A stretch of DNA of 64,000 nt from Aphelocoma coerulescens (Eukaryota > Chordata > Aves > Passeriformes > Corvidae). Where the stretch lies: NCBI RefSeq assembly GCF_041296385.1, contig NC_091014.1, positions 20,745,578 to 20,809,577 of the forward strand, written 5' to 3'. Below the pieces are notes generated by a model that made no database searches, was not told the origin of the DNA, and saw only the letters and a program-made list of their open reading frames with translations. Positions 1-12,400 of this stretch are shown here, piece by piece; position 1 is the first letter of the stretch, and each line of letters opens with the position of its first letter. The translations under genes were made by a program, and so were the position numbers.

Positions 1-175
1 TTTGTTTAACATTATACCATTTCACTGTCCCTAAGATCTTAGCTACTATGGTCTTTTCCTTTTTCCGAGTGGCTGCTGTTTTCTGTCTCACTGTGACTTT
101 GCTCTCTCTTTCGGTCGCTCCCGTGTTGGAACTGTTGGGGCTGCTGGTGCCTGCGTGCTTTTCCCGGGATCGCAT
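1..175 (-). CDS. Start of a Y-box-like cold-shock domain, cut by the window edge
   Basis: A minus-strand frame opens at an ATG at 175 and stays open to base 1, so the ORF continues outside the window. After a Lys/Arg/Thr-rich lead of about 40 residues it reads KILGTVKWYNVK. This closely matches the opening beta-strand of Y-box/cold-shock domains, which read KVLGTVKWFNVR in vertebrate Y-box proteins; the RNP1-containing part would follow beyond the edge. The family binds single-stranded nucleic acid. The ORF sits downstream of a retroviral LTR and gag-like frame on the same strand, one base out of frame with the latter. Either the domain is part of the retroviral element and a frameshift separates the two, or a retrocopied Y-box gene lies beside it. 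The match is seen directly; the function is inferred. Confidence 0.55.
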   Translation of the reverse strand, partial: MRSREKHAGTSSPNSSNTGATERESKVTVRQKTAATRKKEKTIVAKILGTVKWYNVKQ

Positions 176-887
176 TCGGGGCCGCGCGGGCCAGGCCGGG
201 CCGTGCCGCGCCGCTCCGTTCTCCGTGCATCGCCTCCTCTGGTCGCAGCTTTGCTGCCGCTGCCTGGGGCTGCACCCACGTCTCTGGGCCCCCAAGCGAT
301 GGCCCCCCCGTGCCCTGCTCCAGCGCGCGTTTCGGCTGGGCATGGCTCCACTCTGCCGCCACCGCTGCCCGTGCGCCGCCCCTCTCACGGGGCTCGCTCC
401 ACCACGCGCTGCGCGGGGCCGGGCGGGCACCGCCAGGTCGCGCCGCTCCCCACTCCGCCACCGACACTGTGGCCCGCGTGGCTCCGCCCGCGCGCGGGAG
501 CTGCCTCGCTGCTGCTCGCAGAGCTCTCGGTGCACGTGGCCAAGGCCACACAGTCCCTGAGCCAGGCTTCCCTTTGCCAGGACACAGCTGACATTGCTCA
601 ACAGTCTCGGTAATTAAATAATATTCACGAAAATATTCTTCCATCGGCATATATTTTGACTCAAATATAAACTGGGTCCAAACGGTCTTCCAAAAGCCCT
701 TGGTAAGAATTAAATCCCAAGAAACATAGAAAAAGTTCTTAAACAACCATGCCAGGAAGTGTTTCAGTTTTTTCTGAGCTTGAATCAAGCTAAAATTTAC
801 AAATCATTGTTCAAGAATCATTTTAAGTTTAAGATAAATGTCCATATGAGGCTCTGAAAGCCAAGAGTCTTCCCACGGTTCCTCCAT
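39..887 (-). pseudogene. gag-like frame of an endogenous retrovirus, interrupted
   Basis: From an ATG at 887 a minus-strand frame runs 27 codons, meets a TGA at 804-806, then stays open to a stop at 39-41. The N-terminal part is Trp/Tyr/Phe-rich and helical in character, resembling the start of Gag in avian ERVL-type elements. From about residue 75 after the internal stop the composition changes sharply to Ala/Arg/Gly/Pro, encoded by DNA rich in CpG. The frame begins about 120 bp inside a putative LTR end, where a gag gene is expected. The assignment rests on position and general resemblance; no Gag signature such as a CCHC zinc knuckle is visible. The internal stop marks this copy as defective as it stands. 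Confidence 0.45.
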
Positions 888-1008
888 AGTTTAGATATGG
901 AATAGCAAAACAAAACCAAGAAGAGGAATCCAAAGTTTCCAGGGTTTACTCACACAAATCAGTCGCTTAGGGATTGGGGATCATTCTGCTCACAATTCTC
1001 CACCATTT

Positions 1009-1289
1009 TGTTGCAGTGGGGATACTGTAACACGCCTATATCAAACCAGGAGTCCCGTGGAAAAGAAATATACATGGACGGATTCTTGCTAGATGTTTCA
1101 GAGATGTTTATTTCCCCAGCCGCATGGCCGGGCTCTGACGAGGAACTGTTACAGTCAGGACCCGAGGGTCCTTGCCCGCGCAGGAAACACAAACCAACCC
1201 ATGGGGAACGAGGCTGAGCAGGGGCAGGGAAACCCCGTGCCTCCCCTGAGGGCTACATGGCAGGGGGAGGAGACCCCAACATTATAACA
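1009..1289 (-). mobile_element. ERV long terminal repeat, 5' of the gag-like frame
   Basis: On the minus strand a segment from TGTTATAATG (1289) to ...CTGCAACA (1009) has LTR-like ends, TG...CA. A polyadenylation signal AATAAA lies at 1107-1112, between a GC-rich U3-like part and a U5-like part. Three bases after the CA comes TGGTGGAGAATTGTGAGC, in the place of a primer binding site, although I could not match it to a tRNA. The gag-like frame follows. The outer boundary is uncertain, and no target duplication can be tested because the other end of the element lies outside the window. Confidence 0.5.
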
Positions 1290-1677
1290 CATTTTTATAT
1301 TGCTAGATTTTTTAACAGATTTCATAAAAACCCAAAAGAAGGTTGGTTCTATGCCTGTAATTTTTATGGACGAATAAATCTGTGAAAAGGAGTGGTTTCT
1401 GACAGCCAAATTCCATCTCTGTGCAAGCACATCATTTTCATTGTCTTTGTAAAAATATTAATTACTGTAACTAACATTCTGTACAAAATCTTGTAGATAC
1501 AGGTTTGTCACACTGAAAAACACCTGTTGAATTATAGTGGGTTTTTTACACTTCTATGTTTAAAGACTGACTGGAGACTTCTCGCAGAGAACTATGGTTC
1601 AGAGCAATAGCAATAAACAATGCAAAAAATGTGAAATAATTTCAGATCTGTATGATAGCATCTTATGTCAATTAAGC

Positions 1678-2298
1678 CAACTCTATGCCCAGAAAGCCAA
1701 CTGTATCCTGGGATACATCAAAAGCAGCATGGCCCGCAGGTTGAGGGAGGGGATTCTACCCCTCTGCTCCACTCTAGCGGGACCCCATGAGGCGTGCTGC
1801 ATCCAGCTCTGGAGAGACGTTGACCTGTGGGAGCGAGTCCAGAGGAGGTCACCAAGATGGTTAGGGGCATGGAGCACCTCTCCTGTGAGGAAAGCCTGGG
1901 AGAATTGGGGTTGTTCAGCCTGGAAAAGAGAAGGCTTCAGGGTGACCTAATTGTGTTCTTCCAGTAACTGAAGGGAGCCTACAAAAAAGCTGGAGAGGGA
2001 CTTTTTACAAGAGCATGTAGTGACAGGACAAGCGGGAATGGCCTCAAGCTGAAAGAGAGTAGAGTGAGAGTAGACATTGGGAAGAAATTCTTTACTGTGA
2101 GGGTGGTTAGGCACTGAAGCAGGTTGCCCAGAGAAGTGGTGGATGCCCCATCCCTGAAAGTGCTCAAGGCCAGATTGGATGGAGCTCTGAGCAACCTGGT
2201 CTAGTGAAATGCGTCCTGTCCAGGGCAGCAGGGTCAGAACTAGACAACCTTTAGGGTCTCTTCCAACTCAAACTATTTTATGATTCCATGATTCTATG
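1678..2298 (+). mobile_element. CR1 LINE, 3' end (truncated)
   Basis: About 620 bp match the well-known avian CR1 3' end. They include the end of ORF2 ('agaaagccaactgtatcctg', then 'cagctctgg', 'gttgcccagagaagtggtgg') and the terminal block 'ggtctcttccaactcaaac' followed by the repeated octamer-type tail 'attccatgattctatgaa'. It is 5'-truncated, as most CR1 copies are. ORFs across it (for example 1594-1950) are decayed ORF2 and not genes. Confidence 0.93.
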
Positions 2299-3373
2299 AA
2301 GAGTTCTTTTTTTCATGCACAGCAGCACCTAGCCCACTTTCCTGGCAGGGCCCCTACCTGCCAGGCCAGGCACAAGTAGATATTCACATCTAGTCTCTGT
2401 TTCCCATGACTGCTTCCCCAAACCCAACAGCTGCACCTGCAGACTGCCTCCAAAATTCCCAGTGTACCAGTTCATCGCCTTCTCTTACGCATCACCCAAA
2501 AAACCTTATCTAATCCTGAGCCCTCCAATGCCCACTCCATTCAGCCCCACAGGCACTGCCTCCCACCTGTCATCAGGTGTCTCAATACCCAGTCCCATGT
2601 GTAGTCTCTCATGGCAGATCCATTATCTGCTGACAGATCTGTGGTGCTCATCTGCAAAGCCATGTGATTGCCAGCTACAGAGCCACAGGGCTGCAGAGCC
2701 ACGAGTTGCTGTGCAGCAAGGCCACCCCAGGAGATCCACTGGCCATGCATTGGCCATGGCCACTACACTCTGTAGGCTGAGGTTTCCTTTTCAGTTAGTT
2801 TGGTGAAGAGAGGGAGCACCAGAAATAAACCAAAAGCCTCAAGGAGTGCAATGACCTGATGGATATAACCAGAAACCAGGTTGGGAAAGTTCATGCTAGG
2901 AATTAGGTGACACAGAAGTACTAGGAAGAACGGATATTGCAAAAATATTGTGATTAAGATAAAATGAGGCATCATCCAAATGAGTTTGTTAGTCAGATCA
3001 TCTACACTACTGAAAAGGAATTGCATGTAAGTATTTTTAAAAAGCTAGTAAGAAAGGAAAGCGACTGATTAGGATGTAGCTCTGCTGGTATGGAAACAAC
3101 TATGAGCTACGGGAAACCAAATATGAGAGGCATATGGCTAAAAACAAGTTGCAATACTTGTTCATTATATTATATAGGTAACAAGCATGCTGACAAATAG
3201 CTTGCCTTCACCTCTCCCTCATCCCCATAATCCACATACAGGCAAACATAACAGCAATATCACTATGGCTCTGTAACTCAGTGTTATCACCTCTGAGTCC
3301 ACATTAAAAAAAAAAAAAAAAAAAAAAAAAGACAGTTTTTTGGTCTTGCCAGATGGCAAAAATTTACCATCTT
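2299..3373. other. No gene recognised; A25 homopolymer inside
   Basis: Unique-looking AT-rich DNA. A run of 25 A residues lies at 3306-3330. A minus-strand ORF at 2763-3026 is hydrophobic but matches no family I know and has no splice support. Confidence 0.6.
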
Positions 3374-3472
3374 TCATAGAATCATTAGGACTGGAAAAAA
3401 CCTGTAAGATCACCACATCCAACTGTTAACCCAGCACTGCCATGTTAGCACTAAAACATGTCCGTGGAAAGG
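3374..3472 (-). mobile_element. CR1 LINE fragment
   Basis: Begins 'ttcatagaatcattaggac', the reverse complement of a CR1 tail, and continues with the usual reversed CR1 text ('ggaaaaaacctgtaagatca', 'aacccagcactgccatgt'). About 100 bp of the 3' end remain. Confidence 0.8.
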
Positions 3473-6400
3473 AAGGGAGTAAAAGAAAACAAGCGGAGAT
3501 ATTGGGCTTCTGAGGGAGAAGGAAGAATTTCTATAAATAACCATGTAATTTGGTGAGAAGATGCCAGCTGCAGGAGGCAGCTCCTTACTGGAATTAGCTA
3601 CAGAGAGAGAGAGAAGAACACAGCACACATTCAGCATGCCAAAAAGTCAGCAGGTGCCTGAGGATACCCCTTAAAAAGCTTTTGGACACATGGCTGGTGT
3701 TGCACAAAGGGAATGTTCACAGGGTGACAGGCTGATGATACCTACACTCCAATTACCAAGCCTGTTCCTGAACTATAATCCCACATGCTTCACTGTCACT
3801 TCTATCTGTACCACAAAACCAGCAGGTTGTACTTAGGTCTTAAAAATCCTGGTAACTTTTATGAATTGGCCTTATCCTCTATTTTTATTTCACAGTCCCC
3901 TGAGGACTTTTAAATGCCTATATCTGCACAGAAATTGTAAAGTTTCTTCTGCTGCTTAGCTGTGTCTGCTCCTTCTTGAAAAAAGAAGCTCAAAATACAC
4001 TCTTTCCTACTTAGCTCTATTTAAGAAATTATGTTAGGGGACACAGTCCTTTATGAAAATACCTACTAGCAATCTTTTTGTCTCAGAGGACTCTTGACCA
4101 GAACAATTGATCAAAAATACACCCCAAATGAGTTTTTACAGAAGGAAAAAGTCCAACTTTCCCATTCTATACCATATTTGAATTGTCTGTTATAACTGTG
4201 ATCAACACTATCATGATCGAAAAGCTGGAAAAAAATTACTGTCCTTTCCTGTTTAGCATAAATTTGTCACTGATATTTCAGATAGATCTAATCAGAACAA
4301 TGTATTCATAGGTAATTATTTCTCCAAAAAGTCATTCCACAGTACATTAGCCAAGGAACAACATTTTAGTACCTAGAACTGCATAATTAATTCAGCCTAC
4401 ACGTGAAAGCTGAGAAGTTCACCCAAAAGAGGAAGTAGACATTTCTTATCACCCTTCACTTGCTTACATTCCTGTGGCTTACTGCATATCAGCAATAAAT
4501 TCCTGCTAAGTATTTCCATAATTCAGATCAGTGTGTCATCATCCAAAAATCTGGCAGAAGCTGGCCTGCAAAAGGGCAAACATCTACAGTAAATGGAGCA
4601 GATCTGCCTGTAATCAATCGCTCTCTCAACTTGCACAGTTAATATGCCTCATTAAAAGTGAAAATGGTGGTTCATTCCTGCAACACTCAGTGGAGAGGTG
4701 CAATGATAAACCACACAGCTTGGAGTGTGTTCATCATGAGTGTCCTCAGTTGCCCAGATCCCTGACACAGCTGGAGCTCTGTGGAAAATGGAACTATTAC
4801 AGGATCTCCTGACTGCTACAGTTTAGGAGCAGGAACTCCATGTGTGATCCTCTGGCAAATCCCAAATATCCATTTCAAAATCCCAGCAGTGTAAAATCTA
4901 AGTGGGTAACCATCAGCTGAACCATTGCAAAGCCTTCCACCCCCCTTCTACAGAAAGCACCCAACTGGAAGGGGTAGTTTCTGACAGCAGGGTACAGGCT
5001 AGATGATACTACACAAAGCCTCCTCTTCTCCTTAGAGCTGTTCCAAATACCCAGGGAGTTGGTATACCATATTACTTTTCCTCCTCTGGAGGTTCCTTGT
5101 CTTGCTCCCTTCATGGGATAACATTAAGAAAAATAAAATCTGTAGACATCTTTAACATTTGGGTGTTTCTTAATTTAATGTCATTTATCTTGCTATTTGA
5201 GTAGCTGGTAACTGGCTAAGAACATGATTGGTGAGCATGGACCTTCCTGACTGACCTTTGCCCTCCATAGGAGCAGTGACTTTTGTTCAGCTCTACAACA
5301 AACCAGTAAAGATCATTCAGATGAGCATACCCTGAGCAGTGCAGTTCATTGGGGAGCCCAGAAAGATCCCAGTCTGCAAAGGCCAGAATTTGTTTGGTGT
5401 TATCTATGCAAATTTCAAGGGATTTTCTCATCTGATATAACCTATAACCCGCAAAGAAGAGGAAGTCACACTTCCTCACGCAGCCACATGAAAGGTGATT
5501 GACAGTAATGGCATTTGCTACACTGGGGTAGCTTCTCCCTTTGTCACTCTGGGACAGTTCAGTTGCTGGGTAGTTCTGTCAGTGGTTCCCAGCACTGGCT
5601 GGCTTGGTCTTATCATGACAGCCTTACTGGAAACTTTTGTTCCCACTGTTATTCTTCACAGAATTCATAATTTGTTTTTATTGCACCAGTTATTACTGCA
5701 CCAAGAAGCGTTTGTCAAGCGGAAATTCCCAACTTTGAACAAATTTACACAGATTACAGTCTACATTATATTTGCTTAGTTTCCTTATAGGAAACTGGGA
5801 ACAGGTTGTGCTTTCAGAATTACCTGGTTTACTTTCCCTGAGTTACCATCCTCTGAAAATGAAAAGAAGCTGTATTGTAACGGGAAAGGATAACCAGTTT
5901 TATAATGGGTTGTGTGTCAGCTAATAACCTTGGTTATTGCTGTTTCTGTACAGGGGCTTAGCTCCCCAACTTTGCATGCAGCCATCAGAGCCAAGAAAGT
6001 AACATCATTACCTGGACAGTGCAATCAGCTGTTCCCTGCAATGTCACAGCCACCATGGCACAGGCATTGATTCCATGAATTTTGCCTCTGAATTCTCTGG
6101 CATAATTCTCTTGTTCATATTATCTGCTTAAAAGAGTACTTGGAATTCACCTTAAAGCTTCTTCTTCAGCAATCAGCTAAAGCTAAAAATAAAATTTCTG
6201 GAATGAGAATTTACATTGAAATGGTTGTCATTGGTGGTGAAGATCCAGCTAAAAATCAGTCCATGAATTCAGCCTGAAGACAAAAAAGGTTAAGAACTGG
6301 AACAATTTTTAGGGAGGTCTAGAAAAAAAAAATAGATGAGGAAAGAGAGTGAAAGATATAAGAAAATATTATTGACTGCAGCTTTTAGATTCTTTCCTGA

Positions 6401-9400
6401 AAGTGAAGCAATTCTGACAAGTCAATGAATTAAAATTCACCTGAAAGACAAATACTGATACTATATACCTTTTCCTACCCAGTGACAGATTATCTCTTCC
6501 CACATAAACAGGTGGAGAATGCACATTACTAAAGTAAAGCAGGTAACTAATTATTAAAGTAAAATGGCTAAGATAAGAAGAAAACACAAAACCTACTTCT
6601 GAAGCCAGTTTTTCAACACAAGGAACATGTAGGGCAAAATAAATATTTTAATGTCTCTGGGAAAATAGAGTAGGAAAGAGAGTGCATCATCACAATGCAA
6701 TAAAACAATATTATGTCTATGGGGTTTTTTTGTTGTTTTTTACTAAATTAAAACTAAGAGAAAAGAAGGACTAGTAAGAATGCAGAGCTAGAAGCCAATC
6801 TTTGGTCTGCATGGCTGGTTCCAAGGATACTATGAACAGACGGAGATAATTCTTTATGCAATAATGGGAGACAGATTAATACAAACTAATAAGTAATACC
6901 TCTGTAATATAAGAAGCCAGGCTTCCCAACCAAGTAATTTCCTCTCCTTAGAAGCTATGTCTTATTGTGTGCATGTGTGGTCCCTGGTGACTTGGCTCTG
7001 CAATTCATACCTCAGTCATTACCTCAAAAGAAGGGATAATTTGACAGCAGATATATCCTTTGTATTTTGTTTCAAAAGGTACTACATGTGTCATATGTTG
7101 CACATTCCTCTCATGTGCATTCCTCTCATATATATGCTTTTAATCTTCTTCTTTTTTCCCTTTTTTATCTAAGTGGAATTGAGATTTTTATAGGAAAAAA
7201 AATGCAAGCTTGCATTTGCTTCCCATTTTTGTTTTTGCAAAGTGGAAGAACCTCCTGCAAGGTCTGATGCTGCTATATTAATAAATAAATTTAGTCAGAA
7301 ATCAAGATCTGTGAGGTAAAAAATGGCAGCATTTGGTGTTTTGACTGCGGTTAAGTGTTTGGTTTGAAAAAAATGGTTTTGGAACCCTGAAGCTGAAACA
7401 GAAGCATCACGAAAAGGAAACTGCTGAGGATAGATAGAGGTGGGTGGGAAACGGGTGTGAGAAACAAAAGGGATGTGAAAAAGTTGCTTAGCTGCCTTGT
7501 CAGAAAAAAAAACCAACAATAGGGAACTGTGGATTTCAAGCTTTGCAAAAACTTCTGTGACAATTCACAGCCTTGTCCCCATTTTTCCTCTGAAAGCTGT
7601 ACATGGAGTAACACTAGGGAAATCAGAAGAGACAAATCTATGGAGAGTGCCACAAAGCCCCACAGCCATCATGGCAAAGCCACCACTGCTTTTCATGAGG
7701 AAAGTCATTCTCAGTATCAAGTACCATGAAACAATAGAATATAACAGTTTAGTCTGTAATTGGCTTTCATTTTCTTTTATGAACCCACATTTCTTTTCCT
7801 GTGAAGCAGCAGGGAAGTCACACCCAGAGTAATCCTTCCACCTCAGGATGAGGAGCTCTCCTCTGGAATGAGCAGCAGCCAAAACAGAGCCACACCTGGG
7901 CCTGCCTTGTACCTCATCTGTTAACCAACATTGTATGTGCATGTGTTTGCTTTATGAAATGCATGTTAGAACAGGAAGGCAGAGCATTTCATCTACCTGT
8001 TATATATACTCTTTTCCAATAAATTCTTCAGAGATGTTTTCCTGGCACACTGTTATCTCTCTCAATCTACAATCTGGCTCAGACACCAGGTTTTGAAGTC
8101 TATTTCCAGCACACTCGGCCACGATGTTGCACTCCCCACTTGCCCCAGAGTCACTGCCACAGAGCTGCAGTGCTGCCTTTGCAGGTACCCCTGCACAGCC
8201 ATATGCTCTGGGACCTGTTCTTGGCTCTGACCAAGGAATCCTGCTCCTTCCCATGCGTTACTGAGACACCAGCCAAAGGCAGCTCAGAGACACATCAGTG
8301 TCAGGGTGTTGATCATCACAAGTTTGCATTGAAGTTCAGTCTCATCAGTTCCCAGAGGGAGTTTCCAGCCTTGTTTGTTCTCCTCACTGTACCTCAAGAC
8401 CCTGCTTTGCATTTTTATTGCACAAGTGGATGGGAGTCCCTCTTCCCCCTCCTTTTTTCTCTCAGACCCAAAAGGTGATTTCCATAATTCCCAAATTGTG
8501 GAGACAGGGCAGTTTAAAAAGTCAATACCAGAGCTCAGACACATGTTGGCATTGGGAATCACCTGGCTTCACTTCTACTGACTAAGCTACTGGATAAGGT
8601 AACTTCCAAACTGTCACATCATAGCCTTCAGTAATCCAGCGCGCCAAGAGAGGGAAGGCCTTCTTTTGGTTTCCTCTTCTCTTTGTCACTTTTAAGAGAA
8701 AGAGAAGCTGAATTGCTGCTGAGGAGTCTTGTTGGGTTTTGAGAACACACAGAGCAATGGCATCCAGAAAGTTTTCCAAATGGGCTGTCTGGAAAATCAT
8801 AGGGATTTGTCAAGAATGCCAAGGAATGAATAAAAAAATTAAAGGAAAATCAAACGAGCAGATAACTATGTGTCCTAGATCTTGTGGAGAATTTTGTGAT
8901 GCAGTTTCAGAGGAACCATGCAATTGTGGTGTTACATTTCAACACAGGTTGAAATTTCCCCATCAAACTCCCAAATTCAGCAAGACTTGAGCCTAGGCCC
9001 AATGGGTAGTCTATTCTTTCCTCACCAGTCATTGTGGTTTAAAAGCTGTGTTCAGTTTTTCACAATTAATCAAATAAATGCTAAACCTACGCAGCTGTTA
9101 AGAAACACTTGATAAAAATCACAGCTGAGAAGGTGGAGGAAAAAGAGTAATCCAAATCAAACACTACTTTGCATAAATTAAGAGATTACTACAGGGAGAT
9201 GTATCATTCACTGCTGAGCACTTCTCTTTGGAGCACTTCCCTTTGGAGCATTGCATGGCTAATTGCAAATAAGTGCAATGTAATTCCAGAGTTTTCAGTT
9301 TTGGCCCCAGCTGTGCTATTATCAATCTGAAGACAATGATGTCTCTAGTGAGAAAAATATGAGGATGAGATAGAGGGCATGGAAAAGGTATCCAGCAATT

Positions 9401-12400
9401 AAAGAAGGAATATTGCTGTACATTTTTACTGCTATATGTTGGTTTCTATTCTGTTTGACATGCTTATAAAATATACAGCTTAATAGTATAAAATATTTGC
9501 CAATGAGCCTAATGTATTCAAGCTGAATTTGAAAAATTACAAATGGGTTTTGCAACAGTGAGAAGCTGATGATGCTAGGTAGGTGGTTCTCAGTGCTGAT
9601 AAATAAACTGATTTGTGGGGGGAAAAACAATCCTAACTCTGTAGCTACAGAAAACATGGACACCACCACCACCATCACCACTCCTACCATGAACCTTAAC
9701 TAATGCAGAATGTGTCCCATGCTGGCTCACAGTGCCTTGGTAGACTCATGGAAAAAAAACCCTACCATAATGAGTAAGTTGCAGAACTTTTCTAAAGCTG
9801 CCTATCTTGCAGAAAAATATTATAGTCCATATATGATACTGCCAGGTACAGCCTGCTGCAGAAGTGATTTGGACTAGAGGATCAGGACTCTTTTCCCTTC
9901 AAACCCAGCTATGTGGAGACTGCATGGCCACACCATATATACCATAATAGCAACCTACTTACTGTACAAACATCCCACTAAAGAGTGGGCATCCTCTGGC
10001 TGGGTCTTCCCTGCAGATTGGCATAGGGCGTATTAACGTTCATGGAAGTGTTCCCAAAAACTGTCTAAGGCAAGGGAAGTTTCAGCAGTTGTCTATTTTT
10101 CCTTATGAACTTGCTTAGTTGAAGGAGTATTAATGAAACATCTGTCTCTTCTGTCCAGTCTACAAGAAGCAGAGTCTGGAGAAATCATAAAGCTGCATCT
10201 TTTTGTAATATAGTGCTATATTCTGATTTAGCCATAAGCACTAGGGATTGAGATCTTGGATTTCTAAGAGTTCCATGTAGTCAACAGTTCAGTACTTAGA
10301 AGTACTTGTTAAAAACAGGGAGGTAGTTGTCAGCATTATTAGATAGAGAAGAGAGAACAGGACAGAACAGCTCTATGCCACTGTATAAAATCATAAGCTT
10401 TCATGTTTTGAAGAGTGTATACAGTTCAAGTGATTTCCATATAAAGAATTACTAAATAGACCTAAATTTTTCAAAGTGATAAAAAGATCAAGAGAAGATA
10501 ACATAGAAGTCAATGAAGAATAAGGAATGTGAGAAAATAAGTACTGAGAAACAGTTCATCGTTCCTCTTGACATAAACTAGGGGATGTTAGAGCTCAGTG
10601 AGTGTCCTAGTGGCTGGTGACAGGTTTAAAGCAGGGACAGATAATTCACACATCACCTGCTTAAACTGTGGAGTTTAATGAAATGAGGAATAGAAAATAC
10701 AAGATTTACATGAGTTCAAAAAAACACTTAGGTAAATTTGTGTAAGAAAAACCCTTCCAGAGATACTAAACACACAAGAATCATTTATTCATTAATTTCC
10801 TAAGAAATGCAGATATACCTGTTGAAGACAGAGTACAAACTAGATGAACATTTGATTTGACACAGTACCAATTCTCATATGTCCTCATACAAAATTAGGG
10901 AAGCCCGAGGTGACTGCATAGAAATGTGGAAAAGGTGATGAATGGTTCAGAGAAGCTCTGCTCTTGGCTAACTCATCAAGATTAGGTTTGGAGTGCTCTG
11001 CAATGGATAGGGAAAGATGGGATTTACAGAGGAAAAGATCTAACTGTCTGTGCTTTCCTGCTTTCCCCAGACAGTACTTTTTGCTTCTTCCAGCTCCTCA
11101 CCCTCAGTTTTTCCAGATGTCAACCATCTGGGCTCCATGAACAGGAGAGAGAATACATTGTTGTATGACAAAATGGAAATGTGTGCCTCTAGCTCTAGCC
11201 TCACAATCCTCCCTCAGGATGGACTTGATTTGGAGATGGCATAAAGGGAAGCAGCTTGTCTCATCATGAGATGCAACATGGTTGAAGGAGGAGCATCTTT
11301 ATCACGGAACACGATGAAAAGGTAGCAAACCCCACAAAATATCAGAACAGCATCTTGCCCTGAGTGGTATCATGGGGACATAAATTTCAGCCTTTAGAGG
11401 AACAAGCAAGGATGACAGCAAAAGCATGGAAGCTTATAATGTTCTGATCCAGAGCCCATTAAAATTTGTCTAGTGAGGAATAGATTTGATTCCTCATGCA
11501 TATTATTTGTTCTCTATGAAATAATCCTATAATTACCCACATTTCAAAAGCTGTTCCATATGCCTCATAGTCTAAAACTCAGTTTCCATTTACCTAGAAA
11601 TGAATCACTGGACTTCATAGAAGAATTAAGAGGTTTTGTGCTTCTGGGAAATGAAACTCAGTAGTGTGTGCATATCACCAAGCAAAAAGTAATACAAAAG
11701 AAAAATGGAATCCCTATTTGACTGGGATCTACTACTACTAACTACAGATGACTTACAGATACAAGGCATACTTTCCTCAAGCAGGACACTATCAGTTCTT
11801 TTCGTGACAATACTAAGTGGGCAGGGAACAATATTTTTTCTGTCAGGCATAGAAATTGTTGCTGTCAGGCAGTGGTTCACAGGGCAGATGATACGCAAGA
11901 GAAAGTTTCTTGCAATGTTCATTCTTTGTCTCCCTTTGTCTCACACTTCACCCACATGAACAGCACACACCCTTCACAAAAATTCACAACTGTCAGATTA
12001 GACATAGGGAATTGTGGTTATGAATTATGTTACAATGAACATTCTTTAAGTGACACCCCTACTGTGCTGTAGTTTTTCAGAATTCCATAAAATTGCCTTA
12101 CATTTTAAAGCCATTTCTTTACAGACCTTAAGAAATAGATAAGGGAATGCTGCTACCCTGTATGCTGAGTCATACAAAAATTATCTCCATTAAAGACTTG
12201 ATGAAATGGTTCCCCATTTCTGTGAGCTGGAAAGAATGTATTGGAGTATTTTTTGGAGAAAGAGAACAGAAACTTGTGAGAATCCAAAATAATTAGCTTA
12301 TAGTGTTTGGGTCTTGTAAAATGGGAATGTGTGTTCCCCAGAAACACACATGGTACATTCTTCAAACACAATCTCTACTTTTTCTCTTGTATTGGAAACA

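Noticed and set aside
48..613. Plus-strand ORFs across the GC-rich left edge
   Set aside because: They mirror the CpG-rich block of the minus-strand ERV. Their composition (Arg/Ala/Pro/Cys) follows base content, and all other signals are on the minus strand.
1594..1950. 118-codon plus-strand ORF
   Set aside because: Most of it lies in the CR1 3' end and is decayed ORF2; the first part has no family resemblance.
2763..3026. Hydrophobic minus-strand ORF considered as a missing transmembrane exon of IL17REL
   Set aside because: No acceptor or donor fits a phase-1 start, and it is almost 20 kb from exon 15 with no link.
7565..7942. 125-codon minus ORF considered as a SEFIR exon
   Set aside because: Lacks the SEFIR pattern (a leading beta-strand with L..Y/H, then a D.W motif) and any splice support.
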